Assembly (NCBI RefSeq): GCF_035222485.1
Contig: NC_085922.1
Location: 3,363,001 to 3,427,000, forward strand
Source: Podospora pseudoanserina
Taxonomy: Eukaryota; Ascomycota; Sordariomycetes; Sordariales; Podosporaceae
DNA length: 64,000 bases
Reading direction: 5' to 3'
The notes beneath the pieces are model-generated. The model searched no databases and was not told the DNA's origin. It saw only the letters and a program-made list of their open reading frames with translations. Each line of letters starts with the position of its first letter. The first letter of the stretch is position 1. Positions 43,757-55,500 of this stretch are shown here, in pieces. A program made the position numbers and the translations under genes.

Positions 43757-44989
43757 GTTGATTGATGTTGTTGTTTGATGTAAAGGGTAGAAAATGAATA
43801 AATAAAAGAAAGATTAAGGCTAGGGGACTCGAGGGGTAGGATGTGGTTTTAAGCAGGTTGCCAGATGCTCGACTCAGATAGAGATCTGGGCCTAGATTGG
43901 GTTCGACGGTAAACCAGGCTCGGCAGGGGCAGGCGGAATCCCATCTGTTGGAAACTTGGAAGCTTACTTGGACGTCATGGCCAGTTCGGGCAGCCCCCTC
44001 CCCCCCCCATGTGTGGGATACTCGGAGCCCGAGCCCTTGGGAGTGGGACGGAGGGTGACATCGGGGCGGTGAGCCTTCGGTCTGGACGCCTGGTCAAGGC
44101 GCAGCATCCAACATTGGGATGGAATAAGGCAGGAATTGACAGGGCCATGTTGAGGGGTTTATCTGCTTGTTATCGGACAGCGGTACTCGGATTATAAATG
44201 GCTTTTTGTAGGGTTGGTGGATTGCCCCCTCTTCAACCATGGACGAAGGGAGAACACGTAGCAAGGTATTATGCTGAGTGCCTGTATCGTACCATCTCTA
44301 CCACTTCAATGCCTTTCACCAAGACAGCACCTCATCTCCCATCTAAGATTTCCTTCGAAAATGCTTATTCTTACGAGGAGCAGAGAAGACACGCCAAGAC
44401 ATGACGTCAGGTTCCGCAGCTGTCAAGTTCATCCAACTCGGAACCCTGCACCTGTCAATGCTCCCTACTGCTGAACGTCCAGGCATGGAATGTCGATGCA
44501 AAGTCAATTCATCCCAGCCCGGAGCAATGAGGCGCCACATCAAGCAGCTGTGTATCCAGCGGTTCGAATGCGGTGGAACACCAATATGATATTCACTTGC
44601 ACACTCGCCGTTGGGTGGTCTGGGCCAAGACCTGAGATAAATGCGGGGCTGTGTCGACCTGGCAACTGTTTGTTTACCTCGCCCACCCAATGCAAGACTT
44701 GGGTGTACTGGCAGAGAAAGCTCTCCTCCTCCTGTCACAGCACCCGTCACCGCCTTTCCCGCCCCCGCCCCCTGCTGCCGCCGCCTGTCACTTTGTGCCC
44801 GACCACCACCAGACCCGGCCACACCAGTCGGATCCTCCCGTCATCCTCCCCTTGCCGACTGCCAGCGCATCGCCGAGTCTAGCCTCTCCACCCGGTGGAA
44901 CTTGATTCGACCAATGCTGCTGCACCGGCTTTTCGGTTCGTTGCCCGAGCGTCCAAGTGGTGGCTGGTATCTATAAACACACACAAAGT
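43757..44989. other. Intergenic, no supported gene
   Basis: Promoter region of both flanking divergent genes. Overlapping short frames on both strands at 44343-44905 show no domain. The frame of the large downstream protein opens only shortly before its first ATG. Confidence 0.5.
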
Positions 44990-47900
44990 ATGCCCCGGAA
45001 GCTCAAAGAGCCACCACCTCTGGATTTTGCAATCTTTGTAGACCCCAGCGACCGAGACATGGCCGATGACGACACACGAGCGGCACAGGTGCCGCTGTCC
45101 ACAGAGGTAGATTTCCCCGCCGTCCATTGTATCCGTGGAAGGCGTTTGCTGACCGTCGTCGCATCGAAGCTGGAGCAGGACCCGGAAAAGCGAGAGACCG
45201 TAGCTCCCGAGACAAAACCTCGCGCCACCACAGCCGAAGACATCGAGGGGGAAGAGTCGGACGCGACGAGCACATATAGCGGTCGGGATAGCCCCAACCG
45301 ACGAGAATCCACAAGCTCGCTGCTCCGCCAGCACCTCCACTCTCGCACCGCCAGCGAGGACACCGCCGATAACAGCTCCCACCACGGCGACGACGTATTT
45401 AGCGAGCATGGGTCCCGCAGCCACAGTTCCGTCGGGTCGGTAGATGGAGGGCACGATTCTGATTCCAAGACACCCCAAGGAAAGGACAGCCAATCTCGTC
45501 GACAGTCGTGCGCCTCGAGTAGGACGTCCGAAAGCAGGAACTCCGATAGGATCGTGTCCGGCGTGTCGACTCGGTCGGCCCGCTCGTCGATTCGCACCCC
45601 CTCCGAAGTCCGCGCATTGCAGACGGGCTCTCCCACACCTTCATTGTTCGACGGAAGCTCCGCCAGGCCGAACAAGCGACACAGCGGAACGCCCGTCATG
45701 TTTCCCACAGTATCCCGGGTCGGCAGTCCCACCGTCCAGGTACAATACTCTCCCAAGGGGCGAACAACACCGAGCCGTTTCAAGGTCCGAACAGAGGCTC
45801 CCCTCGTTCTTCTCCACGTTACCCTCCTGCCTCTTCGCTGGGTCTGGGGCGAGACGCTTAATGGGCTCGATCTCGTCAGCGGTAGGACCATCGACGAAGG
45901 GGGGCTTCCCTATGTGGCCTCGGACGAAATCAAGGCCTTGCGCGATTCGTGGCGTGATCTGCAGGACCGACTGGGCGACACTGTTCTCGAGCGCGGTATT
46001 CTTCTCCCACATCCGCAGAACGATTTCGAGGTGCTTGAAGAGCGTCTCCTCGAAGCTCTCGAGCTACCATTCAAGAGAAGAGCCAGGATCTTGGAATGCG
46101 GGCACTATCTCGGTCCAGCCAACGTGACGGCCGAAGACGATGAGGAAGGCGAGTTGGAATACCCAAAGTCAACTGAGGATAACCGGCATTGGTGTAAGGA
46201 ATGCAAGACCGAGATCCGCTATGAGAAGCTGGGCTCCAGCAAGATTTACCGGGTAAAGGTGTACGCTAGCAACGGACTCATGAAATCCGGCGCCTGGGAA
46301 GCCTGCTGGAGGGAAATGGAGCGGGTGGACTGCGAGGTCGAACTGATTCTCACCCCAGCAATGCAGCATGAGCTCGAAAAGGTGGCCGTCTTCCAGCTTG
46401 AGCAGGAGGAGCAACGACAGAGAGACCTGTTGCTGGATGCCGAGGCTGCGGCCAAGTCAGGGCTCACTCCAGAGGCGCAAGCCGATGCCCAACGATCTCG
46501 CCCGACGTCTGGTCTGCATGGCTCGCGGCCCTCTTCTGGTCTGCATGTCGAAGTCCAGCCATCGACACCTGAGCCACCAATGGAACCCTTCGATCGGGTG
46601 ACCTCACCAGAGTTCCTGCAGCCCCCGTCATCATCGCGTCCCCGCGCGGCACAAGACGGCCTTGACACATCTGAAGAGCGTCGACGTCGCGACGAAGAGC
46701 GGATGCGCGAAATCTATGGCGACATGCCCCCGCCTGAACCGATCCCAACCCCAGAACCGGCTGCCGAGCGTGCACCTTTTGCAAGACCAGCGCCCTCGGT
46801 CGGTGAAGGTTACGGGTCTGTTCCGGTATCCCAAGCTCTCATAGCCATCACGCCAACGTCTAGCCTCGATCAGTCATCGACCCTCCGCGACCGACACCCC
46901 GACTCGTACATTGCGCCTCCCACGCCCCTCTCACCCTCTGAAGTCATTCGCGAACGCCGAGCCGAGTACGAGCGCCGACAGGCTGAGCGAGCGCAGAAAC
47001 GTCAGCGGGAGCTCCAAAACGCGGGATTTATCGATTTACTCACCGAGGCGTTTAGGGTGGCGTTGGATAACGGGAATGAGACGGTGAAGGATGGGTGGAC
47101 ATATGTCAAGGCGGGCGCGCTGGTGGCTAGGGACTTTTTCAACGACCCGAAGAATGTGGCTATTGTCGTGTTGGTGTTGCTTGTGGTTGTGATTGGGCTG
47201 GGGAATCGACAGCAGGACTTGGCGCCTGCCACGTACAAGTCTGAGCCGAGGCCGGAGAATTATGGTGTTGAGAAGGTGCCGGAGGCGAAGATTGAGGCGA
47301 GCGTGCCCGAGGCGACTGCGGGTTTGGCTAGTACCGAGGATGGTTCGATGGGCTTGGGGGGTGTTGTTTATGGTGTTGCTTCTGATCCGCCTGTTCAGGC
47401 TCAGAGTGTGGTTGTTGAGGAGACGCCTGCTGTTGAGGTTGAGCGTGAGGTTCCGTCGATTGAAGTTGCGGAGGAGGAGGAGGAGGCGGAGGCGGAGGCG
47501 GAGAATAACGTCTCTGAGGCTCCGGTTGCCGCGGTTACTGAATCTAGTGCGGAGCTTGTTCTCGCATCGGCGGCGGTCAATGCTGTGGCTCAGTCAGCAC
47601 AGGATGATGTCGCCGTTCCGCTGCCCGCCGAGCCCGCCGCCGAGCCCGCCGCCGAGAAGCCCGAGTCCGGGGTTGAGGTTTACGGGACCGCACCTAAATC
47701 AGACGATGAAAGTCCAACCGGCGCTGTTGCCGATGGTGAGAGGGGGGTGGAAGTCTTCGGGGCTGAGGCACCGAAGCCGGAAGCGGAGGAATATGGTCTT
47801 GAGCAGGTCGTTGCCGCCGGCGGGAAGAAGGCCGACGCACCCCCGCAAGAGTCTGGTCTTGAGCAAGTCGTCGTTGGGAAGAAACCTGGTGGCAGTGAAG

Positions 47901-48220
47901 AGTACGGCGGTCTGGAGCAGGTCGTCATTGGGAAGAGGCACTCGACCGTTATCGACTTTATCCCCGGCCCTTTTGTCACGCAGCACAAGACTGTGCGCGT
48001 GTTCGAGACGGTGACGGAGATTGTGCGGGTCAGCGTGGTGACCAAGACGCAGACTGTGTCGAGGGTTGTGACTGCCATACCGCAGACGGTGGAGCAGACT
48101 GTTTATGAGACTGAGACGGTGAAGATTACTGTTTCGCTGCCTGTGGAGGGGGAGGAAGAGAGCAAGACGACGACCACCGAGACAAAGAAGGCTACGGCTA
48201 CGAGGAGGAGGTTTTGGTGA
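44990..48220 (+). CDS. Conserved fungal membrane-anchored protein
   Basis: An uninterrupted frame of 1076 aa from ATG 44990 (MPRKLKEPPPLDF); a second start at 45059 (MADDDTRAAQ) may be the true one. A Ser-rich disordered N-terminal half is followed by a conserved block: PLVLLHVTLLPLRWVWGETL, LQDRLGDTVLERGILLPHPQ, LLEALELPFKRRARILECGH, WCKECKTEIRYEKLGSSKIY and VYASNGLMKSGAWEACWREM. I associate this block with ascomycete proteins often labelled pathway-specific nitrogen regulator, a label with little support. A Cys pair and His suggest a metal site. A coiled-coil-like EEQRQRD region and one transmembrane segment (VAIVVLVLLVVVIGL, about residue 724) precede an acidic, repeat-bearing 340-residue tail. 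The product is probably tail-anchored-like in an internal membrane. Confidence 0.8.
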   Translation: MPRKLKEPPPLDFAIFVDPSDRDMADDDTRAAQVPLSTEVDFPAVHCIRGRRLLTVVASKLEQDPEKRETVAPETKPRATTAEDIEGEESDATSTYSGRDSPNRRESTSSLLRQHLHSRTASEDTADNSSHHGDDVFSEHGSRSHSSVGSVDGGHDSDSKTPQGKDSQSRRQSCASSRTSESRNSDRIVSGVSTRSARSSIRTPSEVRALQTGSPTPSLFDGSSARPNKRHSGTPVMFPTVSRVGSPTVQVQYSPKGRTTPSRFKVRTEAPLVLLHVTLLPLRWVWGETLNGLDLVSGRTIDEGGLPYVASDEIKALRDSWRDLQDRLGDTVLERGILLPHPQNDFEVLEERLLEALELPFKRRARILECGHYLGPANVTAEDDEEGELEYPKSTEDNRHWCKECKTEIRYEKLGSSKIYRVKVYASNGLMKSGAWEACWREMERVDCEVELILTPAMQHELEKVAVFQLEQEEQRQRDLLLDAEAAAKSGLTPEAQADAQRSRPTSGLHGSRPSSGLHVEVQPSTPEPPMEPFDRVTSPEFLQPPSSSRPRAAQDGLDTSEERRRRDEERMREIYGDMPPPEPIPTPEPAAERAPFARPAPSVGEGYGSVPVSQALIAITPTSSLDQSSTLRDRHPDSYIAPPTPLSPSEVIRERRAEYERRQAERAQKRQRELQNAGFIDLLTEAFRVALDNGNETVKDGWTYVKAGALVARDFFNDPKNVAIVVLVLLVVVIGLGNRQQDLAPATYKSEPRPENYGVEKVPEAKIEASVPEATAGLASTEDGSMGLGGVVYGVASDPPVQAQSVVVEETPAVEVEREVPSIEVAEEEEEAEAEAENNVSEAPVAAVTESSAELVLASAAVNAVAQSAQDDVAVPLPAEPAAEPAAEKPESGVEVYGTAPKSDDESPTGAVADGERGVEVFGAEAPKPEAEEYGLEQVVAAGGKKADAPPQESGLEQVVVGKKPGGSEEYGGLEQVVIGKRHSTVIDFIPGPFVTQHKTVRVFETVTEIVRVSVVTKTQTVSRVVTAIPQTVEQTVYETETVKITVSLPVEGEEESKTTTTETKKATATRRRFW
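47626..47940. repeat. Coding repeats in the C-terminal tail
   Basis: Two repeat types lie here. One is a PAEPAAEP tract from a GCCGAGCCC-type unit at about 47626-47655. The other is three GLEQVV units starting at 47795, 47855 and 47909, two of them followed by a GK(K/R) triplet. All keep the reading frame. Confidence 0.85.
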
Positions 48221-49056
48221 GTCCTTTTACAAGAGGGGGATGATGTCTATTTTTTAAGGGGAAGTTTGTCTACATGGGACTGGTAATTTCTTTTGTCTGA
48301 TGGTGGTGGTGGGGGGAGGTTCTTTCATGATGGATTACGAAACGTAAGGTACTTATATGTTTCTGTCGGATATGATCTGATGTGGTCTTGTACGTATGGG
48401 AAATTGTTGGATGAATTAAATTTGTGGGTTCAGCGATGAAAAAAGGAGGAGGAGGCTTTTGTTTTTTTGTCTTTCTTTGGGGAAGGGATGGGGAAACGGG
48501 GGGGGGGGCATTTGGTGTTTGTGTCGTTTGATGTCAGCATAGCAAGTAAGCATAGCAGTAAAAAGAATTGACTTGATAGGCTTTGAGCTGAATTGTAACT
48601 ACTCTTTGTACTTATGATAGGGTGATCAAGGTGACATTCTCACGACTTTCGTATTCATTCTGTTGAGTTGTTGTTTCATGCCCGGTTTATGTCAGTGTCG
48701 GTGTTCAGTCTGGGCTGGGCATGGCATCAAAAAACAGCTCCGAATTTCACACTGTGTTGAGGAGCATTCAGGATGAAGATTAAGTAGGGGGAGGAGTTAG
48801 GAGTGTGGTCTTCACAGGCCAGGCAGTAGCTACAGGCACGATGAGCTAAGTGCCGAGGGTAGCAGTAGACCATCTTACAGATCCAAAAACAGCAAAACAG
48901 CAGCACAACTCTCGAGACTATTACCTCTTCCAAACAAACAGCGTTCTTACCAGCCGGCAAGTCCCAACCTACAACCGTCACCCTTAGCACTCCAACAAGC
49001 CACATGGACCCAGCTAGGAGAGGGTATATACTTTCCAATTCCGATTCAATTTCCGT
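48221..49056. other. Intergenic, 3' side of the membrane protein gene
   Basis: G-rich and T-rich short runs (a nine-G run near 48500) and no coding signal. A TATATA motif sits near 49024, about 30 bp before the tRNA-like sequence. Confidence 0.5.
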
Positions 49057-49128
49057 GGCTCGGTGGTATAGCGGTTACTACACTCCCGAGTTTAAGCGAA
49101 GACCCAGGTTTGACTTCTGGCCCGTCCA
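49057..49128 (+). pseudogene. Degenerate tRNA-like sequence
   Basis: A 72-nt segment starts GGCTCGGTGGTATAGCGG, which fits the A-box and D-arm start of glycine-type tRNAs. It has a perfect five-pair T stem, CCAGG with TCTGG around TTTGACT (49104-49120). The 3' acceptor strand CCCGTCC plus A follows immediately. Acceptor pairing is five of seven (one of them G-U), and the anticodon arm does not fold, so this is a pseudogene or a tRNA-derived element rather than a working tRNA. A long T-run (49176-49205) lies about 50 nt downstream. tRNA identity cannot be assigned. Confidence 0.4.
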
Positions 49129-49172
49129 CACAGCAGCGTTTTTGATTTTCCAGGGCGGCGTGTCCAGCGTTT

Positions 49173-49175
<3 letters not shown>

Positions 49176-49205
<30 letters not shown>
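49176..49205. repeat. Poly-T homopolymer, about 28-30 nt
   Basis: The longest homopolymer in the window, downstream of the tRNA-like sequence. It could serve as a Pol III stop or simply be a slippage-prone tract. Its exact length in the read is uncertain by nature. Confidence 0.85.
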
Positions 49206-49315
49206 CTCTTTACTATCCCATACTCCGCACAGTAAAGCGTTTCTTCCTCTAATCATCACCTAGTGTTGTGCAGTTGTATTTCAGGAAAACTTATTCCCTT
49301 AAACTAAGAAAAAGA

Positions 49316-50771
49316 CTACCAACTATCCTCCTCCCCGTCCCCCTCCTCCCAATCCCTCTCCAACCTCCACGCATCCCCACTCTCGATCCCCTCCATCAAC
49401 GCAATATCACACCCCCTATGCCCCCACTTCTCCGCAAACACCTTCCTCCCCAACTCAATCGTCATCTGCGTCCCCACCTCAAACCCAACCGCGTCCCGAT
49501 AGAACGGCTCGTCTTGCCCCCCCCTCTGCCTCAGCTGCCAGGTATTCCTCCCCGAGTTGTCGTTGCTATGGTTGTACTTTACATCCTGCATCACCTCCCC
49601 CAGCTCAATCGGATCCTCATACACCGTCCCGTTGAAACTCGCTTGGTAACCCGGTAGTGACAGTAGCGCAGCAAAGTCATCTACCACTGTCTTGACGTCA
49701 AAGATGCGCCCTACATCGGGCGACTCCCCTTGCCAGAAGCCAGCCCACATCAGGCGGGTGTACATGTCGCAGTCGGTGGAGTAAAAGGGGATTTGGGTGT
49801 CCCAGCCCCCGGTGGACAAGACGGAGGCAGTGTTGACGAGGGTCAAATGGTCGTAGGCGAAGAAGTGATGAGCCCACCTGGGAGCGGCGGGGGTTTTGAG
49901 GTACTGCATGACCGACAAAACGTTTGAGTAGAGAGTGGATGAAGGGTCACCGGGTGGTGAAAAGACGAGGAGGTCTTGATGGGACCAGAAGAAGTAGTCC
50001 CAGTTGCGGTTGAGAGCCGTCCTTTGGGGGTGGTTAGTCTCCGTGAGGAGAGAGAGGAAAGGGGGGGCATACCAGAGGTAAAAGTTTTGGAGTTGGGCAA
50101 AGGTCAACAGGGTGGGTGTCTTTTTTTTTTTTTTGGTGCTGTTTAGTATACCTCCCATTCTACGCAATCAAAAGAAAAGACAGGAAACTGACAATGATGA
50201 CATTCACCCCCAACATCCCCAGCTGGGTATGATTCAAGTAAAACGGATTCTGCAACGTCAACCGCCCCTGCCTATTGCTAAACATGGTCCCGGTGTTTTC
50301 CACAACATAAATGCTGCTCGGTGGCCACCCTGCAGCGATGTAGCTCGTGACGCATTGCAACAACAGAGGCCAGTTCCGGGTGAACCCTATCAAGAGCGGC
50401 GCCTCCTCTTTCGATTGCCCTGTCGGCGGTTTGGGGACATGCTGCAACAGGAACTTCTTCGGCGGAGCCGGGTATTCAGACAACAAAGGGAACGGATCCG
50501 GTATGGGTGGTGACTCTTCAAGCTCAGGTTTGTACGGTGGCTTCGGGATTGGTGGTGCGTCGGGATCTGACCAGGTAAAAAACGAGGATTCAAGTGACGC
50601 GAGCGGGACTTGTTGGCGTTCTTCTATTGGCGGGGCTGATCGTCGTGATGATTGTTGATCCGGCCAGAGGATGTCAAAGTTTAGGGGAAACTTGTGGTGG
50701 TTGAGGAAGGAGTAGGTGAACAGAACGCAAGAGACGGCAAAGAGGAGACGGTACCGGGAGCGGGAGGTCAT
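49316..50771 (-). CDS. Type II membrane glycosyltransferase-like protein (2 exons)
   Basis: Exon 1 is 50771-50193, the intron is 50192-50120 and exon 2 is 50119-49316, giving 460 aa. An N-terminal signal anchor (YRLLFAVSCVLFTYSFL) after a short basic tail (MTSRSR) marks a Golgi-type type II protein. A Pro-rich stem is followed by a catalytic-like domain: PLLIGFTRNWPLLLQCVTSY, PPSSIYVVENTGT, TPTLLTFAQLQNFYLW, WDYFFWSHQDLLVFSP and FYSTDCDMYTRLMWAGFW, with an Asp-x-Asp-type motif in the last. I infer a GT-A fold glycosyltransferase; donor and acceptor are unknown. The intron is odd because a run of 14 A precedes its 3' AG; both sides are nevertheless in phase. Confidence 0.78.
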
Positions 50772-52567
50772 GGCTTCTTCGGTGGTAGTGGTGCCACAGG
50801 ATCTACAAAGGGAAGGCACGAGGGGACATGATGGAGGCAGGTGGGGTTGGGGAGAGATAACATCCAGTGGGTGATGTGTGATGAGGCAAGCGGTGAGCAA
50901 AAGATGGTTATTGATGGCTTGTCATATCACCAAGGCAACATTCCATTTGTTATCATGATTTCAGATCCATCTCAGCTAAACCAACGGTGGCCGCATTTCC
51001 CATCAACAACTGGTGGAAATATCCCCCTTGGAAACCGTGGATCTAGCCCGGCAGTTTGCCTGTGTTGTTATAGTGCCTGCATTAGTCTGAAACCCTGGTA
51101 CACCCACGAGGTTACCTCGTTTCCTTCCTGGGTGGAAGTCTAGGCTCCGTGGCCTGGCCCGGGAAATCGGGACGGGACGAGCTCGCTTTAAGATGGGGGC
51201 GAGTGGTCGATCGTGAGGTGGAGCTAGTCGAGAACGGTGGGAGGGACGACGCTGGACGCGTAAGCTGTTCAGCGTTGGCCCAAAACCCAGCACTGTGTTA
51301 TTCAGAGAATGGTTTTGCCCCAGCTTCATCACTGTTTACCTGTTGACGGCCACTCCAAGAGGAGGAGGATACACCTTCGATCTTGTGGTCACTACCTACC
51401 TACCCAAAGACCCTTCCCCCTGATCTCCAGATGCTCAACCATCACTCCACCTTGCCTTTTTCTTTTACCAACTAGAAACAGAATCCATCCCCACCACGGA
51501 ACCCCCTCCGCCAACCGTCCCATTCGCTTCACCTTTCTATATCACCCGCCAAAAATGCACTTCCTCTCCCAGCCTTCCCCCACAACCCGCGAAAAAGCTT
51601 ATCTCAACCGACCATAGTCCAGACCAGGTTGCATCCAACCCCAGCCGGCACTTCAGACTTTAGCCGGTTCTCGTCCGGCTTGACATTTTAGCTCCCCTCA
51701 CCAAAGAGACCAGTTTTTCCCCTGGTTTATATAGATAGGATAAATAGAGTGTCTGTGCGACACATGTCTTTTGATCAATGTCTGTAAACTCAACGTGAAT
51801 CGGTCCTCTTCTCTCAACAACTCATCGCCAGTCAAACCTACACACCACCACCACCACCACCACCACCACTGCGTACACATGTAAAACATACAGGACAACA
51901 TAAATATACACAAAATACATGGTGCTTCCTCCCTTCCCTTCATCTCCAATCTCACTCGCTTTCTTTTTGCGGTATACACAACAAGTAATGCAACAAAAAT
52001 ACAACACATGCAGAAAAAAAGAAAAATTGGAAACGAACGAAAAGTAACAGGAACAGGAAATAAACAAGATTTCTACTCATCTTGTCAACAGTTGTTGCCA
52101 CGCACAACACCAAGAATGCTATCCAGAACACCATTCTTTCCCTTTCCCTTCCCCTCCCTCCTTCCCTTCCTCCTATTTACAAAAAAAGTTCCCAATACAA
52201 CAGCAATAATAAATCTGTAGAATTAAAAAACAAACAAGAACAACAAAAAAAAAAAGCACTGGTATATGCCTCCCCCAATCTCGCAATAATCCAAACAAAA
52301 CCCCTCCTCCACAAACCACACAATAAGAAGAAAGCGTGGTAGTGTCTGTACTGAAAAGAAAGAATTGACCTTGAAAAAGAAAATCCACAAAAGAAACGAA
52401 AAAAAAAAAAAAAAAAAAAAAAAGGTCCTTGTCAAACGAAGAATCAAGCACACCACCACCCCTTTTATCTTTCCTACAATGCTTGCTCATACCCACCCTC
52501 TCCTCTGCATCATCAGATGATCCTCCTTCACAGCAATGTCCCCCAAAGCCAGAACCCGACAGGCAGC
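50772..52567. other. Intergenic with simple repeats
   Basis: Contains a (CCA)n tract at about 51842-51869 and a 26-nt A-run near 52399-52424. Short open frames have no supporting content. It holds the promoter of the glycosyltransferase-like gene and the 3' region of the DOCK gene. Confidence 0.55.
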
Positions 52568-55500
52568 CTACTCCTCATCAACGCCCCCGAGCCCCACCAC
52601 TCCCGCCTGCTGCTTGGCATTATCCTTACTACTCTTCTTCCCCAGCCTCAGCAAGCTCAGCCGCTTCCTCACGCTCCCCCCCATAGTACTGCTGCTATTA
52701 GTGCTCTCCCTAGGCGTCTTTTCGCCGTTGCCATGCGGGGATTCAACCGCCGTAGCGGTACCACTCAGGCCACCCATGAAGCTGACCCCGGCCGAGTCCG
52801 TCACCCAGTCATTATTGGTTGTCGTCGTCGCGGTTGTGAGATGGCTGCCCCCCGTGATACCACCTGGTGAGATGGAGAAGCCGGCCCCGTCCATGCCGTT
52901 GGTCTGGACCGTAAGACTAGGCCGGGCGTCGTTCGAGGCTACAGTTTGGGTGCGAAAGCCCGAGATGAAGCTGCGGCGGTTTTCCTTGGTGTTGGCGGCG
53001 CTGTCTTTGGGCGAGTCCTCTTGCACGTCACCGTTGATAGTGGGTAATGGTGGGGAGCCATCCTTGGAAAGCTCCTTCTTGCGGCCACCGAGGAAGCTTA
53101 GGCGGGCGCCGCGGCCTTGGCGGATCGATACCGGTCTGATGACGGCAGCCTCTTCTACTCCGGTGATAGCAGACATGCCGCTGATCGAGGGCTTGGAAAG
53201 GTGAGGGATACCGCCGACAGTCGACGGAGGGGAGCGCGGCCATGTTGGTGAGGGCGTAGTGCTTGCCTCACGAACAGGCGGGGCAGCTGGCGTGAACAGT
53301 GCGATCTCTGTGGCATATGTCGTCTCAAAGTCTGCAGCAACAAATACCGTCAGCATGTATCTCCCAACAGTCAGTCGAAGGAAGGGAAGAACTTACACTT
53401 TTGAAGATCCTCAACATGTCGCGTGAGAACCTCAACACCAGTCTTTGAGAGAGTGGCCAAGCACCTCTTGAGCAAGATAGCATGATCAACCAACGCCATC
53501 TTGATGGCATTCTCCTGAGGGTTCAGCTCAGGCGGCTCATACTCCTCCTCATCCAGCTCGCTGTCCTTTGCAGGTGATTGTGCCCCGTGCCTGGTCATGC
53601 CGGGAATCAAGTCCCGGTAGCAAACCACGCTGCTCTCGGAATTTGGGTTGACGCTGATGCCCACAGCATCAAACAGCAGTTGCACAGCCTCGTCGCCCCC
53701 TTCGCCTTCTGATATCTTGCGCTCTAGAATAGACATCTCGGCCGTCTTTCGCACGATTCTCTCCAGAGCAGTCTCTCTGGCTGATAACCTGACCTCACGC
53801 ACGGCAACAATCTCACTCCTCCTCAGAATCGTCGGGAATGGCTCCGCAGTCGTGTAGATAATCTTTTCGGCGCAGTGTTCCTCCACAGGCCCGGTGGTGT
53901 TCCTCCTGCTACTAACAGAAAACTCTTGAGGGTGAGCAGAGACAAGATAGTCCCTGATGATCTGCGGAACCCTGGCGCGCTGGAAGACATGATGCCCCAG
54001 GTCGCGGTGAGGACTCAGTGCGGAGACCACCAAGAACTGACCCTCCACATCGTCGATCTGGTCACTAAGCACAATCTGAGCAGATGGGTACATCTCTTGC
54101 ATTCTGTCGGTAAACCCGGCAGTCCGTTCGGCAGGGGTGGCTTCAAAGACAAACTCCTTGTCGCGGACATTAGCCGGGAAGCCCAAGCCCTTGTAGATGA
54201 CCTTGAAGTACTTGGGCACCAGCCTGTCGCTCTTGGCGATGGTCTCGTAAATGTTGGCGATGGCCCTTTCGGTGCGGGCAAGCTTGGCAAAGTCAAAGAT
54301 GTTGGTCTCATACTGTTGCTGGAGCTCTTTGTATGCCGCCAACGCGCTACTCCATGCTTCGCCGTCCTCAAAGTGCTTGATCATGTCAAAGTAGATCCGC
54401 TCTTTTCTTTCAAAGTGAGTCTGCGCAGGGAACTCGGGGTCCGGCAGCGGTGGTGTTGTTCGAAGGGGGTCCCAGTCGTACAAATCGGCATGTAGCCTCA
54501 GCGCCAGGCCGGCTTCAGCGTGATTCCTCGCCTCGGCCTGCAGGTTCGCCAGTTGGTGCACGTAGCGGATGAATATCTCCTCCTTCTGCATATCCCTGAG
54601 GAATTCCATCAATCTCAAACGGTGGATGAGGTGTGATGCCTCGCCCGATCCATCACCACTGTGGACAGCAACCAGAAGATCCAAGAAGTCGTCCACCGTG
54701 CCCATAAGTTCTCTGATGGCCTGGTAGAGTGGCTCGTCTTTCAGCCTGCTCAATGGCTCAAACCGCTCTAGTAATTCTCCAACAAACAGCTTCTGCAAGA
54801 TGCTCTCCGTCAGCGGCTTCTCCTTGAAATACACATCCAGACAGTCTATCATCTCCGTTTGTATGACGCTGAGGTCCTCGCTCAGAGTCCACTCGCTGAC
54901 AATCATCGTCTGAAGCACCTCGACAGCCATGCGTCGCAGCCCCTCGTGGACACTCAAGCAAAGCTCAACAATGGGCCCAACCAATGTCGGCACGTACTGG
55001 ACTTGATAACCGCCCATCTTGGAAAGACCGTAGCGAGCACGCTCCTCAAGGCTCGTCTCCCAGCCAATGGCCTCCCATGTCCTGCGGAGGAGCTCGGCAC
55101 CGTGTTCCCGGACATCACCGGCAATCTTCCATACGGCCCGGCGCTTTTGCTCGGGAAATGTCTCGAGCGCAAGAGATGGGCTGCCGACCAGTTTGAGAAG
55201 CGTGGTGAAGAAGAGCTTCCACAGCTCGGTGCTGAAGTTCTCGGCCTCATCAGGATGTGGTAAGAAGGACTCGAGCAGGATGCTGGCGAGGTACTGCAAT
55301 GTCCGCATAGTTGACTTGTGGTGAAAGATGTGCACGCTGAGCCAGTTGGAAGGAAACGTCTCGCCCTGGAGGATACTCATGTGCACCCGCAGCGAGTTCT
55401 CCACCACGATATTGAGGTCGTCTTCTGCCAGCTCAAGTTGCATTCCACTTGGCGAAGTAGAAAGCGCCGACAAGACGGCAGATAGCTCGATAAGCGCCTC

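Noticed and set aside
44343-45500. Several antisense frames around the start of the large membrane protein
   Set aside because: They are shadows of the real plus-strand gene or of C-rich non-coding DNA.
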